This document shows, one piece after another, positions 1 through 8,730 of a stretch of DNA of 57,413 nt (position 1 is the first letter of the stretch; each line of letters begins with the position of its first letter). The notes under the pieces are model-generated. The model saw only the letters and a program-made list of their open reading frames with translations, had not been told where the DNA came from and did no database searches. Position numbers and translations under genes: made by a program. The stretch is taken from assembly GCA_003150175.1 (NCBI GenBank), contig QAKZ01000001.1:1-57413 (forward strand), given 5' to 3'. This DNA comes from Coriobacteriia bacterium. GTDB taxonomy: Bacteria > Actinomycetota > Coriobacteriia > Coriobacteriales > Atopobiaceae.

Positions 1-1
1 C

Positions 2-967
2 GCCGCGGGGGCGGCCGGCGCCTGGGCGTGCGGGGGCGCCGCGGCGGCCGGCTGCGCGCTTTTGGGCGGCGGCGTCGCCATGGGCGCGTGGCTGTGGGCC
101 ACCGCGCGCAGGCACGCCGCGCTGGCCGAGCTCGCCTGCAAGGTCGGCGGCGCGCTCGACGGACGCCGTGACGTGCGCTTCGACGCGATGAGCGAGGGGG
201 AGGTCGCAATCCTCGCCTCCGAGCTCGACAAGATGTGCTCGCGGCTCACCTTGAACGCCGAGGAGCTCGAACGCGAGAAGCGCACGCTCGCCGAGGCGAT
301 GGCCGACATATCGCACCAGCTCAAGACGCCTATGACGTCGCTTTCCCTCATGACCGTCCTCGTACGCAGAAGTCTTTCGGAGACGGGAGGCATGGAGGGC
401 GAGGTGGCGCGGCTGCGCTCCATGGAGTCGCTCGAGGAGCGGGTGCAGTGGCTCGTCGCGGGGTTGCTCAAGCTCGCGAGGCTCGACGCGGGCGTCGTGT
501 GCTTCGCCAGCGAGCGCGTGGAGGCGGGCGCCCTTCTTGACCGCGCCTTCGAGCCGCTCGCGCTCTCGTTCGACCTCGCAGACGTACGCCTCGATACCGA
601 CATCCAGGCGGGCGCGGGCTTCGAGGGCGACCTCGCGTGGACCGCCGAAGCGCTCGCAAACGTGCTCAAGAACTGCATGGAGCACACGCCGGCCGGAGGC
701 GCCGTGACCCTGAGCGCTTGGGAGGACGCCCTGGCGTTCCGCGTCCGCGTCGACGACACGGGCCCGGGCATCGCCGAGGCCGACCTCCCCCACATCTTCG
801 AGCGCTTCTACCGCGGGCCGGGCGACGCCGCGCCCGCAGGCGGCGTCGGCATCGGGCTCGCGCTCGCGCAGGGGCTCGTCGCCGCGCAAGGCGGAAGCCT
901 CCGCGCCAGCAACGCCCCCGGCGGCGGCGCGCGCTTCGACTTCGCCTTCTTCAAGACCGTCGTCTAG
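2..967 (+). CDS. Sensor histidine kinase, 5' end outside the window
   Basis: Membrane sensor kinase of a two-component system. The reading frame is open to the left edge, and the first codons encode an Ala/Gly-rich hydrophobic stretch that is probably the last transmembrane helix. The kinase core follows: the H-box ISHQLKTPMTSL (His codon at 314), N-box NVLKNCMEH, G1 box DDTGPGIA, F-box FERFYRG and G2 box GVGIGLAL. These are the HisKA and HATPase_c parts of an ordinary class I kinase. The protein ends 128 bases before an ABC transporter gene pair on the same strand. That arrangement is typical of kinases that sense cell-envelope stress or antimicrobial peptides and control the adjacent exporter. 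The regulator gene would lie to the left and is not visible. The family is certain; the signal sensed is unknown. Confidence 0.93.
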   Translation, partial: AAGAAGAWACGGAAAAGCALLGGGVAMGAWLWATARRHAALAELACKVGGALDGRRDVRFDAMSEGEVAILASELDKMCSRLTLNAEELEREKRTLAEAMADISHQLKTPMTSLSLMTVLVRRSLSETGGMEGEVARLRSMESLEERVQWLVAGLLKLARLDAGVVCFASERVEAGALLDRAFEPLALSFDLADVRLDTDIQAGAGFEGDLAWTAEALANVLKNCMEHTPAGGAVTLSAWEDALAFRVRVDDTGPGIAEADLPHIFERFYRGPGDAAPAGGVGIGLALAQGLVAAQGGSLRASNAPGGGARFDFAFFKTVV

Positions 968-1016
968 CCTCGCCCGCCCGGGCCGCCGCGCCGGCGCGGG
1001 CGCGCCTTACGGTTCG

Positions 1017-1032
1017 GTCACCCGCGCGTCAC
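1017..1032. promoter_or_regulatory. Possible response-regulator operator (direct repeat)
   Basis: GTCAC occurs twice, separated by six bases, so the repeats start 11 bp apart, about one helical turn. This is the usual layout of OmpR/PhoB-family binding sites. It sits about 65 bp before the ABC transporter ATG and after the kinase gene. No strong -35/-10 pair is obvious. It is a suggestion from spacing only. Confidence 0.25.
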
Positions 1033-1095
1033 GAGCGTAGAAGGTCGCTTCCTCACACTTAGAATCGCAAGCAAACCAACGAAGAAGGGACCACC

Positions 1096-1776
1096 ATGGA
1101 GATCCTCAGGCTCGACCACCTGACCAAGATCTACGGCTCGGGCGACACCGCCGTGACCGCCCTCGACGACGTGAGCCTCACCGTCGAGGCGGGCGAGTTC
1201 GTGGCCATCGTCGGCAGCTCGGGCTCGGGCAAGTCGACGATGCTGCACATGATCGGCGGCGTCGACCGCCCGACCTCGGGCACCGTCTACCTCAACGGGC
1301 AGGACGTCTTTGCCCGAAGCGACGAGCAGCTCGCCGTCTTCCGCCGCCGCGAGGTCGGCCTCGTCTATCAGTTCTACAACCTCGTGCCCGTCCTCGACGT
1401 CGTCGAGAACATGACGCTGCCCGTCCTGCTCGACGGCCGCCCCGTGAACCAAAAGCGCCTCGAGAACAAGCTGCACGTCCTCGGCCTCGAGGGCCGCGAG
1501 CACCACCTGCCCAACCAGCTCTCCGGCGGCCAGCAGCAGCGCGTCGCCGTGGGCCGCGCTCTCATGAACTCGCCCGCGATCGTGCTCGCCGACGAGCCCA
1601 CGGGCAACCTCGACACGAAGAACTCCGCCGAGATCATGGCCCTTCTTCGCAAGTCGAACGCGCAGCTCGGGCAGACCCTCATCGTGATCACCCACGACGA
1701 GGACATCGCGCTTTCGGCGGACCGCGTCGTGACCATCGAGGACGGCCGCGTGGCCTCCGACGTGAGGACGAGGTAG
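1096..1776 (+). CDS. ABC transporter ATP-binding protein (MacB/LolD/BceA type)
   Basis: ATPase subunit of an FtsX-type ABC exporter; it hydrolyses ATP to drive the neighbouring permease. All motifs are present in 226 residues: Walker A GSSGSGKST (40-48), signature LSGGQQQRVAVGRAL, Walker B IVLADEPTGNLD and the switch His in VITHDED. The length and the signature sequence are those of the MacB/LolD/BceA group. The ATG follows AGAAGGGACCACC, a fair ribosome binding site. The permease ATG lies four bases after the TAG, so the two genes are translationally close and form one operon. With the kinase upstream this looks like an envelope-stress or peptide-resistance module. The substrate cannot be told from sequence. 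Confidence 0.95.
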   Translation: MEILRLDHLTKIYGSGDTAVTALDDVSLTVEAGEFVAIVGSSGSGKSTMLHMIGGVDRPTSGTVYLNGQDVFARSDEQLAVFRRREVGLVYQFYNLVPVLDVVENMTLPVLLDGRPVNQKRLENKLHVLGLEGREHHLPNQLSGGQQQRVAVGRALMNSPAIVLADEPTGNLDTKNSAEIMALLRKSNAQLGQTLIVITHDEDIALSADRVVTIEDGRVASDVRTR

Positions 1777-1780
1777 CGCC

Positions 1781-4756
1781 ATGGCACAGAAGAACGTGGA
1801 AAGAAGGGCTCCCGGCGCGCATGCCACCGCAGCCCCGCGGCGCGGCGTCCTTGCCTCCTTCACGCTGCGCTCGCTCGCGATGAACCGCGCCCGAACCGTC
1901 GTGACCATCATCGGGATCGCGCTCGCAACGGGGCTTCTTGTCGCCGTGTTCACGAGCATGACGAGCCTCGCCGCGGCCCTGCGCGGCCAGGTCTCGACCG
2001 AGCGCGGAATCTGGCAGATCGAGTACCCGAGCCTCACCGACCAGCAGCTGAGCACCATCGAAAGCGGCCTTGGCGGGCACCTCGACCGCCTCGCCACGGC
2101 GCGCGACCTCGGCGCCTGCGCGCTGAGCGAGGAGAACGCCAACGTCCTTGGCCCCGCCCTCAACGTCCAGACGATGCCCGCAGAGGACGCCTCCGCGGGA
2201 GTCCACGCCAAGGGCGACGGTCAGTACGTCGTGAAGAAAGCCCCCGAGCTCGAAAGCGGACGGGCGCCCCAAGCTCCGGGAGAGATCGTGCTGCCCTCCT
2301 TCTACCAGGGCCAGACGCTCACGGAGGGGGACTCCGAGTACGCCGGCGTGGCCTCAGGCGCCGTCTCTGACGGGCCCGTGGAGCTCGGGAGCACGGTGCG
2401 CCTCTGTCTCGGCAGGCGCCATGCGCAGGTGTCTGAGGGTGCCTTGCCCCTGACCGGCCTCAACGCGATGAAGCTCGATTACTCGGGAGCCGACCGCATC
2501 CCCCTCGAGACCTTAGAGGACGTCGCCGCCCCGCGCGAGTTCACCGTCGTGGGCTTCGCGGAAAACAGCTCGTACTTCGGCTTCGCCCAGGCTTACGTGA
2601 GCGACGCCGAGCCCGAGGCCGGTGTGCCCGCCGTCACCTGCGCCTGGGCGTCCACCACGGGCATAGGCAACAAGAACGACCTCGAGGACCTGGCCATCTC
2701 CGTCGTAGGCCTCACGCGCCAGGACGTCTCGGCCGCTTACCCCTCGTTCAACAGCGCCCTCCTCAACCTCGAGGGCGTCATCGACGACCGCACGATCTGG
2801 ACGACGGTCATCGGCTTCATCGGCATCCTGTCCGCCGTCATCATCGTAGCAGCGGTGTCGCTCATCTCCAACGCCTTCGCGATCTCGATCTCGGAGCGCA
2901 CCCGGCAGTTCGGGCTTTTATCTTCTCTCGGCGCGTCCAGGCGTCAGCTCAGGCGCACCGTATTCGTCGAGGCGGGTATCCTGGGGCTCGTCGGCATCCC
3001 GCTCGGCATCCTCATCGGTCTTGCGGGCACCTACGCCGCCTTCGCCGTCACGGGTGACGGCTGGGCCGTGCTCGTCGGCAGCAAGGCCACCGTGCCCGTA
3101 AGCGTCGACGCCCGCGCGCTCGCCGTCGTGGTCGCGCTCTCGGTGGTCACCCTGCTCATCAGCGCGTGGGCGCCCGCCAAGCGCGCCGGCGGCGTGAGCG
3201 CAGTCGACGCGATCCGCCAGTCGGGCGACGTCAAGCCAAGCCGCCGCCTGCTCCGCGAGTTCGGCCGTCGAAGCGGGCTCATGGACGGCTTCACTGCGGA
3301 CGGAAAGAAGCCCCGTGGCATCGCCGCGCGCGTTGCGGGCATGCCCGGCTTCCTCGCCCGGCGCACCCGCGTGGCGAGCGGCGGCAAGGCGCGCGTAGCC
3401 GTGGCGTCGCTGGCCATCTCGGTCGTGCTGCTCGTAACGGCCGGCATCCTGGGCACCTACCTCAGCCAGGCGACGTCGTACCTCGACTACTCCTCGAAGA
3501 CCGACTATATGATGTACGTCTTCAAGAGCGAGAAGGGCGCGGAGGGCGACGATGCGGGCGTGCTCGAGCTCGCCCAGACGGCCGCCGAGAAGCTCAAGGG
3601 CGTCGAGGACGTCGAGTCCACGGCGGTGCTCTCGCAGAACATCACGCTGGTCAAGCTCGCGGACGGGGCCATGAACCCCGATTGCGCGGACGAGGTCGTC
3701 GAGCAGACGGCCCAGCCGGACTCCGAGGGCCGCCGCAAGGCTCCCGTCGAGGTGGTAGACGACGCCACGTGGGCCGCGCTCTGCGGGCACGTGGGACTCA
3801 CGGGGGCGGACGCCGCCCCGGGCGCGAGGACCTGCATCGCGATCAACCGGCTCGACATCTACGGCGGCGCCAAGTACACCACGCTCAGGCCCCTGGCACA
3901 GGCGGCCCTCGGCACCGACGCCGAGCTCATCCTGCCCACCGCCACGGACGGCTCCGAGTGGATCGACGTCTACGACGTGGACGACGAGTCCAATCCGGTC
4001 TACGGCGTCTGTTACACGGACGCTGAGGGCAACCTGCAGACGAAGCAGCTCGGCCATGAAACGGTCCGCACCGAGCGCCTGCGCATCGCCGCGTTGGCCG
4101 AGGACGTGGGCGATGACTTCCCCTTGAGCCTCAAGCAACTTGCGGCCAACTGCCCCACGCTCATCGTCTCCGCCTCGACCGCCAAGGCGGCGGGGATCAC
4201 GGACGCATCCTCGATGACCTCGATCTGCGTCGGGACCGGCGGCAAGAGCGTCGACGAGGACAAGCTCGTAGAGGCAGTTGGGGCGGCGGGCCTCGACACG
4301 AGCTACACCGTGGCCATCGCCGAGCAGCTGCGCAGCAACAACGCGATGGCCTACACCGCGCAGGTCTTCCTCTACTGCTTCACCGCCATCTGCGCGCTTA
4401 TCGCCGTGGCCAACGTATTCAACACGATCTCGAGCGGGCTTGCCCTGCGCACCCGGGAGTTCGCGGTCCTTCGCAGCGTCGGCCTCGGGCAAGGGGGGTT
4501 CCGCCGCATGATCGCGCTCGAGTGCGCCGACCACGCGGTCCGCGGCCTCGCCTACGGGTTCGCGCTCGCGCTTCTTGTCGACTACGGGCTTTACCAGGTG
4601 ATGGACATCTCGTTCGAGGGCTTCGGCATCGCGCTGCCGTGGGGCCACATCGCGCTGTCCGTCGCGCTCATCGTCGCCGTGCTCGCCGCGAGCACCGTCT
4701 ATGCGCTAAGGAAGTCGCACGCGATGAACCTCGTGGACTCCCTGCGCGCGGAGTAG
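1781..4756 (+). CDS. FtsX-type ABC transporter permease
   Basis: Large 991-residue permease that pairs with the ATPase just upstream. It has an N-terminal helix (about residues 36-65), a roughly 250-residue extracytoplasmic domain, then three helices carrying the first FtsX core (around 340-470). A second helix at about 540-565 is followed by a second large extracellular domain and a C-terminal FtsX core (about 860-985), with the typical TREFAVLRSVG motif. The duplicated layout is that of the long Gram-positive FtsX/BceB-like permeases. It ends in TAG and is followed by a strong hairpin terminator, so the kinase-ATPase-permease transcript probably stops there. The extracellular domains are presumably for ligand or substrate binding; no specific function is inferred. 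Confidence 0.93.
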   Translation: MAQKNVERRAPGAHATAAPRRGVLASFTLRSLAMNRARTVVTIIGIALATGLLVAVFTSMTSLAAALRGQVSTERGIWQIEYPSLTDQQLSTIESGLGGHLDRLATARDLGACALSEENANVLGPALNVQTMPAEDASAGVHAKGDGQYVVKKAPELESGRAPQAPGEIVLPSFYQGQTLTEGDSEYAGVASGAVSDGPVELGSTVRLCLGRRHAQVSEGALPLTGLNAMKLDYSGADRIPLETLEDVAAPREFTVVGFAENSSYFGFAQAYVSDAEPEAGVPAVTCAWASTTGIGNKNDLEDLAISVVGLTRQDVSAAYPSFNSALLNLEGVIDDRTIWTTVIGFIGILSAVIIVAAVSLISNAFAISISERTRQFGLLSSLGASRRQLRRTVFVEAGILGLVGIPLGILIGLAGTYAAFAVTGDGWAVLVGSKATVPVSVDARALAVVVALSVVTLLISAWAPAKRAGGVSAVDAIRQSGDVKPSRRLLREFGRRSGLMDGFTADGKKPRGIAARVAGMPGFLARRTRVASGGKARVAVASLAISVVLLVTAGILGTYLSQATSYLDYSSKTDYMMYVFKSEKGAEGDDAGVLELAQTAAEKLKGVEDVESTAVLSQNITLVKLADGAMNPDCADEVVEQTAQPDSEGRRKAPVEVVDDATWAALCGHVGLTGADAAPGARTCIAINRLDIYGGAKYTTLRPLAQAALGTDAELILPTATDGSEWIDVYDVDDESNPVYGVCYTDAEGNLQTKQLGHETVRTERLRIAALAEDVGDDFPLSLKQLAANCPTLIVSASTAKAAGITDASSMTSICVGTGGKSVDEDKLVEAVGAAGLDTSYTVAIAEQLRSNNAMAYTAQVFLYCFTAICALIAVANVFNTISSGLALRTREFAVLRSVGLGQGGFRRMIALECADHAVRGLAYGFALALLVDYGLYQVMDISFEGFGIALPWGHIALSVALIVAVLAASTVYALRKSHAMNLVDSLRAE

Positions 4757-4784
4757 GCAGCGCGGGCGGCGGGCGTTGGGTGGG

Positions 4785-5022
4785 GCGCTAAGAAAACCCG
4801 ACGTCTGGGCTCTGCGCCCCGACAAAGCATCGTCCACGCTAAGAAAAGGGCACCTCTGGGCAACCTCCTAACCCAGAGGTGCCCTTTTTTAGCGCACTCG
4901 TCCAGACGTGGCGGTTTCTTAACGCGGCAAGAAGGACTACGCCCAGACGTCAGCACTTCTTAGCAAGGAAGAAAGGGCCCTGCCCAGACGTCAAGGTTTC
5001 TTAACGCGCAAAGAAGGGCGCG
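4785..5022. repeat. Cluster of six imperfect palindromic repeats, three in 41-bp tandem
   Basis: This holds most of the 326-bp gap between the permease and the alcohol dehydrogenase. Units starting at 4900, 4941 and 4982 are each 41 bp and share the head CCCAGACGT(C) and the core TTCTTA(AC/GC) before an A/G-rich tail. Two inverted copies precede them: around 4785-4810 (GCTAAGAAA...GACGTCTGGGC) and 4838-4861. A further direct copy starts at 4872. The 4838 and 4872 copies face each other and form the terminator hairpin annotated separately. The units are too similar to each other and too degenerate to be CRISPR repeats with spacers. Confidence 0.7.
4848..4890 (+). terminator. Rho-independent terminator of the ABC transporter operon
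   Basis: A perfect 13-bp stem (GGGCACCTCTGGG pairing with CCCAGAGGTGCCC, loop of 11) is followed by TTTTTT. The complementary side is preceded by AAAA, so it could also act weakly in the other direction. The arms are two facing members of the surrounding repeat family. Confidence 0.9.
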
Positions 5023-5082
5023 AACGTTAGCGCGCCCGCGGCGGTACAATCGCGGTCGTACACCCCAGCGGAAAGGCATCCC

Positions 5083-6318
5083 ATGAACGATTTCACCTAT
5101 CACGTGCCCACCAAGTTCGTGTTCGGACGCGGCGTCGTCGACGAGGTCGGCAACGAGCTCGCGGCGGCGGGTCACTCCTGCGCGCTCGTCGTCTACGGCC
5201 AGGGCTCCGTCGTCCGCGCTGGCACGCTCGATCGCGTCCTCACCTCGCTCGACCGCGCCGGCATCCGCCACGCCCAGCTCGGCGGGGTGCGCCCGAACCC
5301 CGAGGTCGGCCTCGTGCGCGATGGCATCGCGGCCGCCCGCGCCGACGAGGCGGACGTGGTCCTCGCCGTCGGCGGCGGCTCGGTCATCGACACCGCCAAG
5401 GCCATAGCCGTCGGCGTCCCCTACGAGGGCGACGTCTGGGACCTCTTTATGAAGAAGGCCGCGGTCGACGAGGACCATAAGCTCCCGGTCGCCTGCGTCC
5501 TCACCATCCCTGCGGCGGGCTCGGAGGCCTCCGCGAGCTGCGTGATCTCCAACGACGAGCTCAGCCTGAAGCGAGGCCTCTCCAGCGAGTCGCACCGTCC
5601 CGAGCTCGCCGTCATGGACCCCGAGCTCACCTTCACCCTCCCCGCCTACCAGACGGCCGCCGGCGTGACCGACATGTGCGCGCACATCATGGAGCGTTTC
5701 TTCGGCTCGACGGGCCCCGTCCCCGTGACGGACGAGATCGCGTGCGGGCTCATCCGCAGCCTGATGGAGTGCGCGCCCGCCGCAATCGAGAACCCCGAGG
5801 ACTACGACGCCCGCGCGAGCATCATGTGGGCAGGCACGCAGGCGCACAACGACCTGTGCGGGCTCGGGCGCAACGCGAAGCCGAACGGCCGCGCCGGCGG
5901 CTGGGAGAGCCACGCGCTCGAGCACGAGCTGTCCGCCCACGACCCGAGCATCACGCACGGCGCGGGCCTCGCGGTCGTCATGCCCGCGTGGATGCGCTAC
6001 GTCTGGCGCTCGAACCCCGAGCGCTGGCTCACCTTCGGCAAGCTCGTCTTCGACATCGAGCCCGTCGACGTCGTCGAAGACTGCATCGACGCCACGCCGG
6101 AGGAGGCCGTCGAGGACGCCGTCCTCGTGACCATCGACGAGATCCAGGCATTCTTCTGCGACCTCGGGATGCCGCGCCGGCTCTCCGAGCTCGGCGTCAC
6201 CGCGGCGGACATCCCCGCGCTCCTGCAGACGCTCGAGCAGAACAAGGGCCCCGAGATCGGCGAGGCCCAGCGCCTCACGATGGACGACTGCCGCAAGATC
6301 TACGAGAGCTGCCTGTAG
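5083..6318 (+). CDS. Iron-containing alcohol dehydrogenase (BdhA/YqhD group)
   Basis: Cytoplasmic NAD(P)H-dependent dehydrogenase of the group III, metal-dependent family; 411 residues, the full usual length. Residues 14-40 match the family start (KFVFGRGVVDEVG). The coenzyme motif GGGSVIDTAKAIA is near residue 100, and the metal ligands lie in TDMCAHIMERF (Asp, His), LEHELSAHD (His) and ITHGAGLA (His). The sequence is closest to butanol dehydrogenase/YqhD enzymes, which reduce aldehydes in fermentation. GGAAAGGCATCCC precedes the ATG. The YaiI-like gene starts 21 bases after its stop, so both are probably co-transcribed. It is a distant paralog of the dehydrogenase at 13138-14343. The exact substrate is not predictable. 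Confidence 0.93.
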   Translation: MNDFTYHVPTKFVFGRGVVDEVGNELAAAGHSCALVVYGQGSVVRAGTLDRVLTSLDRAGIRHAQLGGVRPNPEVGLVRDGIAAARADEADVVLAVGGGSVIDTAKAIAVGVPYEGDVWDLFMKKAAVDEDHKLPVACVLTIPAAGSEASASCVISNDELSLKRGLSSESHRPELAVMDPELTFTLPAYQTAAGVTDMCAHIMERFFGSTGPVPVTDEIACGLIRSLMECAPAAIENPEDYDARASIMWAGTQAHNDLCGLGRNAKPNGRAGGWESHALEHELSAHDPSITHGAGLAVVMPAWMRYVWRSNPERWLTFGKLVFDIEPVDVVEDCIDATPEEAVEDAVLVTIDEIQAFFCDLGMPRRLSELGVTAADIPALLQTLEQNKGPEIGEAQRLTMDDCRKIYESCL

Positions 6319-6339
6319 GCCCGCAAAGAAGGACGCGCC

Positions 6340-6825
6340 ATGACGACCCTCTACATCGACGCGGACGCCTGCCCCGTGACCTCCGAGGCCCTCGCGGTCG
6401 CCCGCCGCGCGGGCGTGCCCGTGGTCATCGCCGGCAACACCACGCAGAACCTCGAGCGCCACGTCCGCGCGGGCGACCCGCGCGACGCCGCGCACGCCAA
6501 GCGCGGGTTCTGGGTCGATACCCTCGTGGTCTCGACCGGCGCCGACTCGGCCGACTTCGCGATCGTCGAGGCGCTCGAGCCCGGCGACGTCGTGGTCACG
6601 CAGGACATCGGCCTCGCCGCCATGGTCCTCGGCCGCGGCGCCCGGGCGATCGGAGTCCGCGGGCGCGTCTACTCCGAGGCGACGATCGACTCCGACCTCT
6701 TTATCAGAGCGGAAGAGAAGAAGGTCCGTCGGGCCGGCGGGCGCACCCGCGGGCCCGCGGCGTTCACGGACCGCGACCGCCGACGCTTCACCGATAACCT
6801 CGAGGGGCTTCTCGGCATCTGGTAG
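6340..6825 (+). CDS. YaiI/YqxD family (DUF188) protein
   Basis: Conserved 161-residue cytoplasmic protein of the YaiI/YqxD family, whose fold resembles PIN-type nucleases and whose role is not settled. The family start LYIDADACPVTSEA is intact, as are the acidic motif TGADSADFAIVE and the motif VVTQDIGLAAMVLGRGA. These give the usual Asp cluster DxDACP, D in the centre and TQD. The C-terminus PAAFTDRDRRRFTDNLEGLL is also typical. AAGGACGCGCC precedes the ATG, and the gene follows the alcohol dehydrogenase by 21 bases. It converges with the MFS gene 20 bases further on. Family assignment is firm; no function is claimed. Confidence 0.92.
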   Translation: MTTLYIDADACPVTSEALAVARRAGVPVVIAGNTTQNLERHVRAGDPRDAAHAKRGFWVDTLVVSTGADSADFAIVEALEPGDVVVTQDIGLAAMVLGRGARAIGVRGRVYSEATIDSDLFIRAEEKKVRRAGGRTRGPAAFTDRDRRRFTDNLEGLLGIW

Positions 6826-6844
6826 GTGGGAGGCCTTCTCCCCT

Positions 6845-8065
6845 TTAAGGCTCCAGGCGAACCGCCGCGACGGCGCAGCCGAGGGCCACGAGCGCGAGCG
6901 CCGCGCCCACGAGCCCGAGCGAGCCCAGCCCGAGCCCCGTCACCGCGGCGCCGCCAACCGCCGTGCCGAAGGCGATGCCGATGTTGAACGCCGTCGGCTC
7001 GAGCGAGCTCGCGAGCGTGAGCGCCTTCGGGTGCCGCTCGTTGGCCATGCGCATGAAGAGTGTGATGCACGGGACGCTCACCGCGTACATGAGCAGGCCG
7101 AACGTGAAGATCACGATGAGCGCGGCGGGCATCGCGGTCCCGACTGCCCACAACGCCGCGAGCACGGCGGCCTGCGTCAAAAAGAGCCCGACGTCGGACT
7201 TGAGTCCGAACTTCTCGTCGAGGACGCCGGAGAGCATGTTCGAGAAAAACAGGATCACGCCGAAGACCAGCAGCACAAGGCTCGTCTGCGCGGCGGTGAG
7301 GCCGAGGTACTCCTCGAGGTAGGGCGTCACGTAGCCGTAGAAGACATAGGTTGACCCCACGCCAAAGACGAAGATCGTGACGCACGCGAGCACGCTCGGC
7401 TCGCAGAGCAGCGGGAACTGGTCGCGGACGCGCGCTGGCTCGTCCGTCGCGCCCTCGCGCGAGAGCAGCGCGATCAAAAGCGCGCAGGTCACGACCGCGA
7501 GGATAAGGCAGGCGACCATCATCGCGCGCCAGTCGAGGGCATCGGCGAGCATCTTTCCGGCCGAGGTCGCGAGCACCATCGCCACGCTGAAGGCGGCGTA
7601 GACGACGGCGACGGCGAACGAGGTCTTGCGCGGGTCGACGAGCTCAGGCAGGAAGGTCACGCCCACGGCGAGGAAAGCGCCGGACACAAGGCCGCAGGTC
7701 ACGCGGCTCACGTAGAGCGCCGGCATGCCCGTGGCGGTCGCCGCGACGACGTTGCCGAGGATAAAGACTCCGGCATAGATAACGAGCATCGTAAAGCGGC
7801 GGAACCGGCCCGTCGCGAGCGCGAGCGTCGGCGTGGCGACGGCGTAGGTGAGCGCGAACACGCTGATGAGCTGGCCGATCTGGGCGAGGCTCACGCCGAA
7901 CGCGTCGGCGAGCTCGGGCTCGATGCCGATGGGCGCGAACTCGGTGCAGCCGAGCGAGAACGCGAGGAGCACGATGAGGGCGACGCAGAGCTTCTTTCTG
8001 GCGGTCGAGAACGACGCGGCGGTGCCGGCGGGCGCTGCGTCGATGTTGGCGGCGGTGCAGGACAA
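6845..8065 (-). CDS. MFS transporter (AraJ-like DHA1 exporter)
   Basis: Polytopic inner-membrane transporter of 406 residues with about twelve hydrophobic segments in two halves. It resembles the AraJ/sugar-efflux branch of the major facilitator superfamily (segment SLGCTEFAPIGIEPELADAF near the start, then the loop ATGRFRRFTMLVIYAG as the motif-A equivalent). The start is a TTG: reading back from 8065 the codons are TTG TCC TGC ACC, with GGAG seven bases before, and there is no ATG near. It ends in TAA. It is a single gene, with the HD-domain gene upstream on the same strand 71 bases away. The substrate is unknown, probably a sugar, drug or metabolite being exported. Confidence 0.9.
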   Translation of the reverse strand: MSCTAANIDAAPAGTAASFSTARKKLCVALIVLLAFSLGCTEFAPIGIEPELADAFGVSLAQIGQLISVFALTYAVATPTLALATGRFRRFTMLVIYAGVFILGNVVAATATGMPALYVSRVTCGLVSGAFLAVGVTFLPELVDPRKTSFAVAVVYAAFSVAMVLATSAGKMLADALDWRAMMVACLILAVVTCALLIALLSREGATDEPARVRDQFPLLCEPSVLACVTIFVFGVGSTYVFYGYVTPYLEEYLGLTAAQTSLVLLVFGVILFFSNMLSGVLDEKFGLKSDVGLFLTQAAVLAALWAVGTAMPAALIVIFTFGLLMYAVSVPCITLFMRMANERHPKALTLASSLEPTAFNIGIAFGTAVGGAAVTGLGLGSLGLVGAALALVALGCAVAAVRLEP

Positions 8066-8136
8066 ATCAATGCTCCAGTCAATTAGCGCGGTTCTGGATA
8101 TGATGCTCGGGCTGATTCACGGCTTACCCCCCCTGG

Positions 8137-8661
8137 TCAAAGCCCAAACATCTGGTCGAGCAAGGCCGTGCCGGTCCGCGTGCGGAAGATCCGTTCGCGC
8201 GCAGCGAGGACAGCGTCCGTGCCTGACCCGTCCTCGAACAGGTTGACGATGAAGTCGGCCTCGACAAGAACCTGGTAATCGATCCCGTCGATGGCGTCGT
8301 AAGTATGGTGGTGGCCGACGAGGAAGGCCACGCGATCGGCCCGGTGGGGGTCGAATCCGCAGCCCAAGAGCATGAGGCGGGCAGGCTCGGGGCCGAGCTC
8401 CTCCTGGAGCTTACCGCTCGACCGGCCATACTTCTTGAGCGCGGGATGGATGCCGATGTCGTGGACGATGGCCGCGGCCTCCAAGGTGAGGAGGGTCGAG
8501 GGTTCGAGCTTCTCGCCGAGGCCGATGGTGCGCGCGAGACTCGCGACCTTGACGAAATGCTGGATACGCGCGGGGTCGCCGGCGTCGAACTCGATCATGC
8601 TGAGCATGAGCTTGTGGAGCAGCTCGTCCGCGCGGGCAAGGTCAGCGTCTTCGGGTGCCAT
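8137..8661 (-). CDS. HD-domain phosphohydrolase
   Basis: Small 174-residue HD-superfamily metal-dependent hydrolase. The first metal His is in ARIQHFVKV, the doublet is AAAIVHDIGIHPA, and the later ligands are in FLVGHHHTYDAIDG and LVEADFIVN. This is the usual H...HD...H...D layout of stand-alone YedJ-like HD hydrolases. The frame stays open for 152 codons upstream, but the start chosen here is the ATG at 8661, because AGGAAGGA lies just before it and the upstream part is Arg/Asp-rich antisense to the acetyltransferase gene. The gene is divergent from the GNAT gene. Phosphohydrolase activity is inferred from the family; the substrate is unknown. Confidence 0.88.
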   Translation of the reverse strand: MAPEDADLARADELLHKLMLSMIEFDAGDPARIQHFVKVASLARTIGLGEKLEPSTLLTLEAAAIVHDIGIHPALKKYGRSSGKLQEELGPEPARLMLLGCGFDPHRADRVAFLVGHHHTYDAIDGIDYQVLVEADFIVNLFEDGSGTDAVLAARERIFRTRTGTALLDQMFGL

Positions 8662-8730
8662 GGTTTTCCTTCCTGTTCGCTTTGCCGACTGCCATAATAG
8701 ACAACCGCGCAAACCGGTAGGAGGAGCAAC

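Noticed and set aside
1018..2211. Long minus-strand frames opposite the ABC transporter genes, including 2918-4648.
   Set aside because: They are antisense shadows of intact ATPase and permease genes, with low-complexity Arg/Ala/Gly content and no ribosome binding sites.
4900..5022. The 41-bp tandem units looked at first like a small CRISPR array.
   Set aside because: There is no constant repeat with variable spacers; similarity runs through the whole unit, inverted copies exist, and no cas genes are near.
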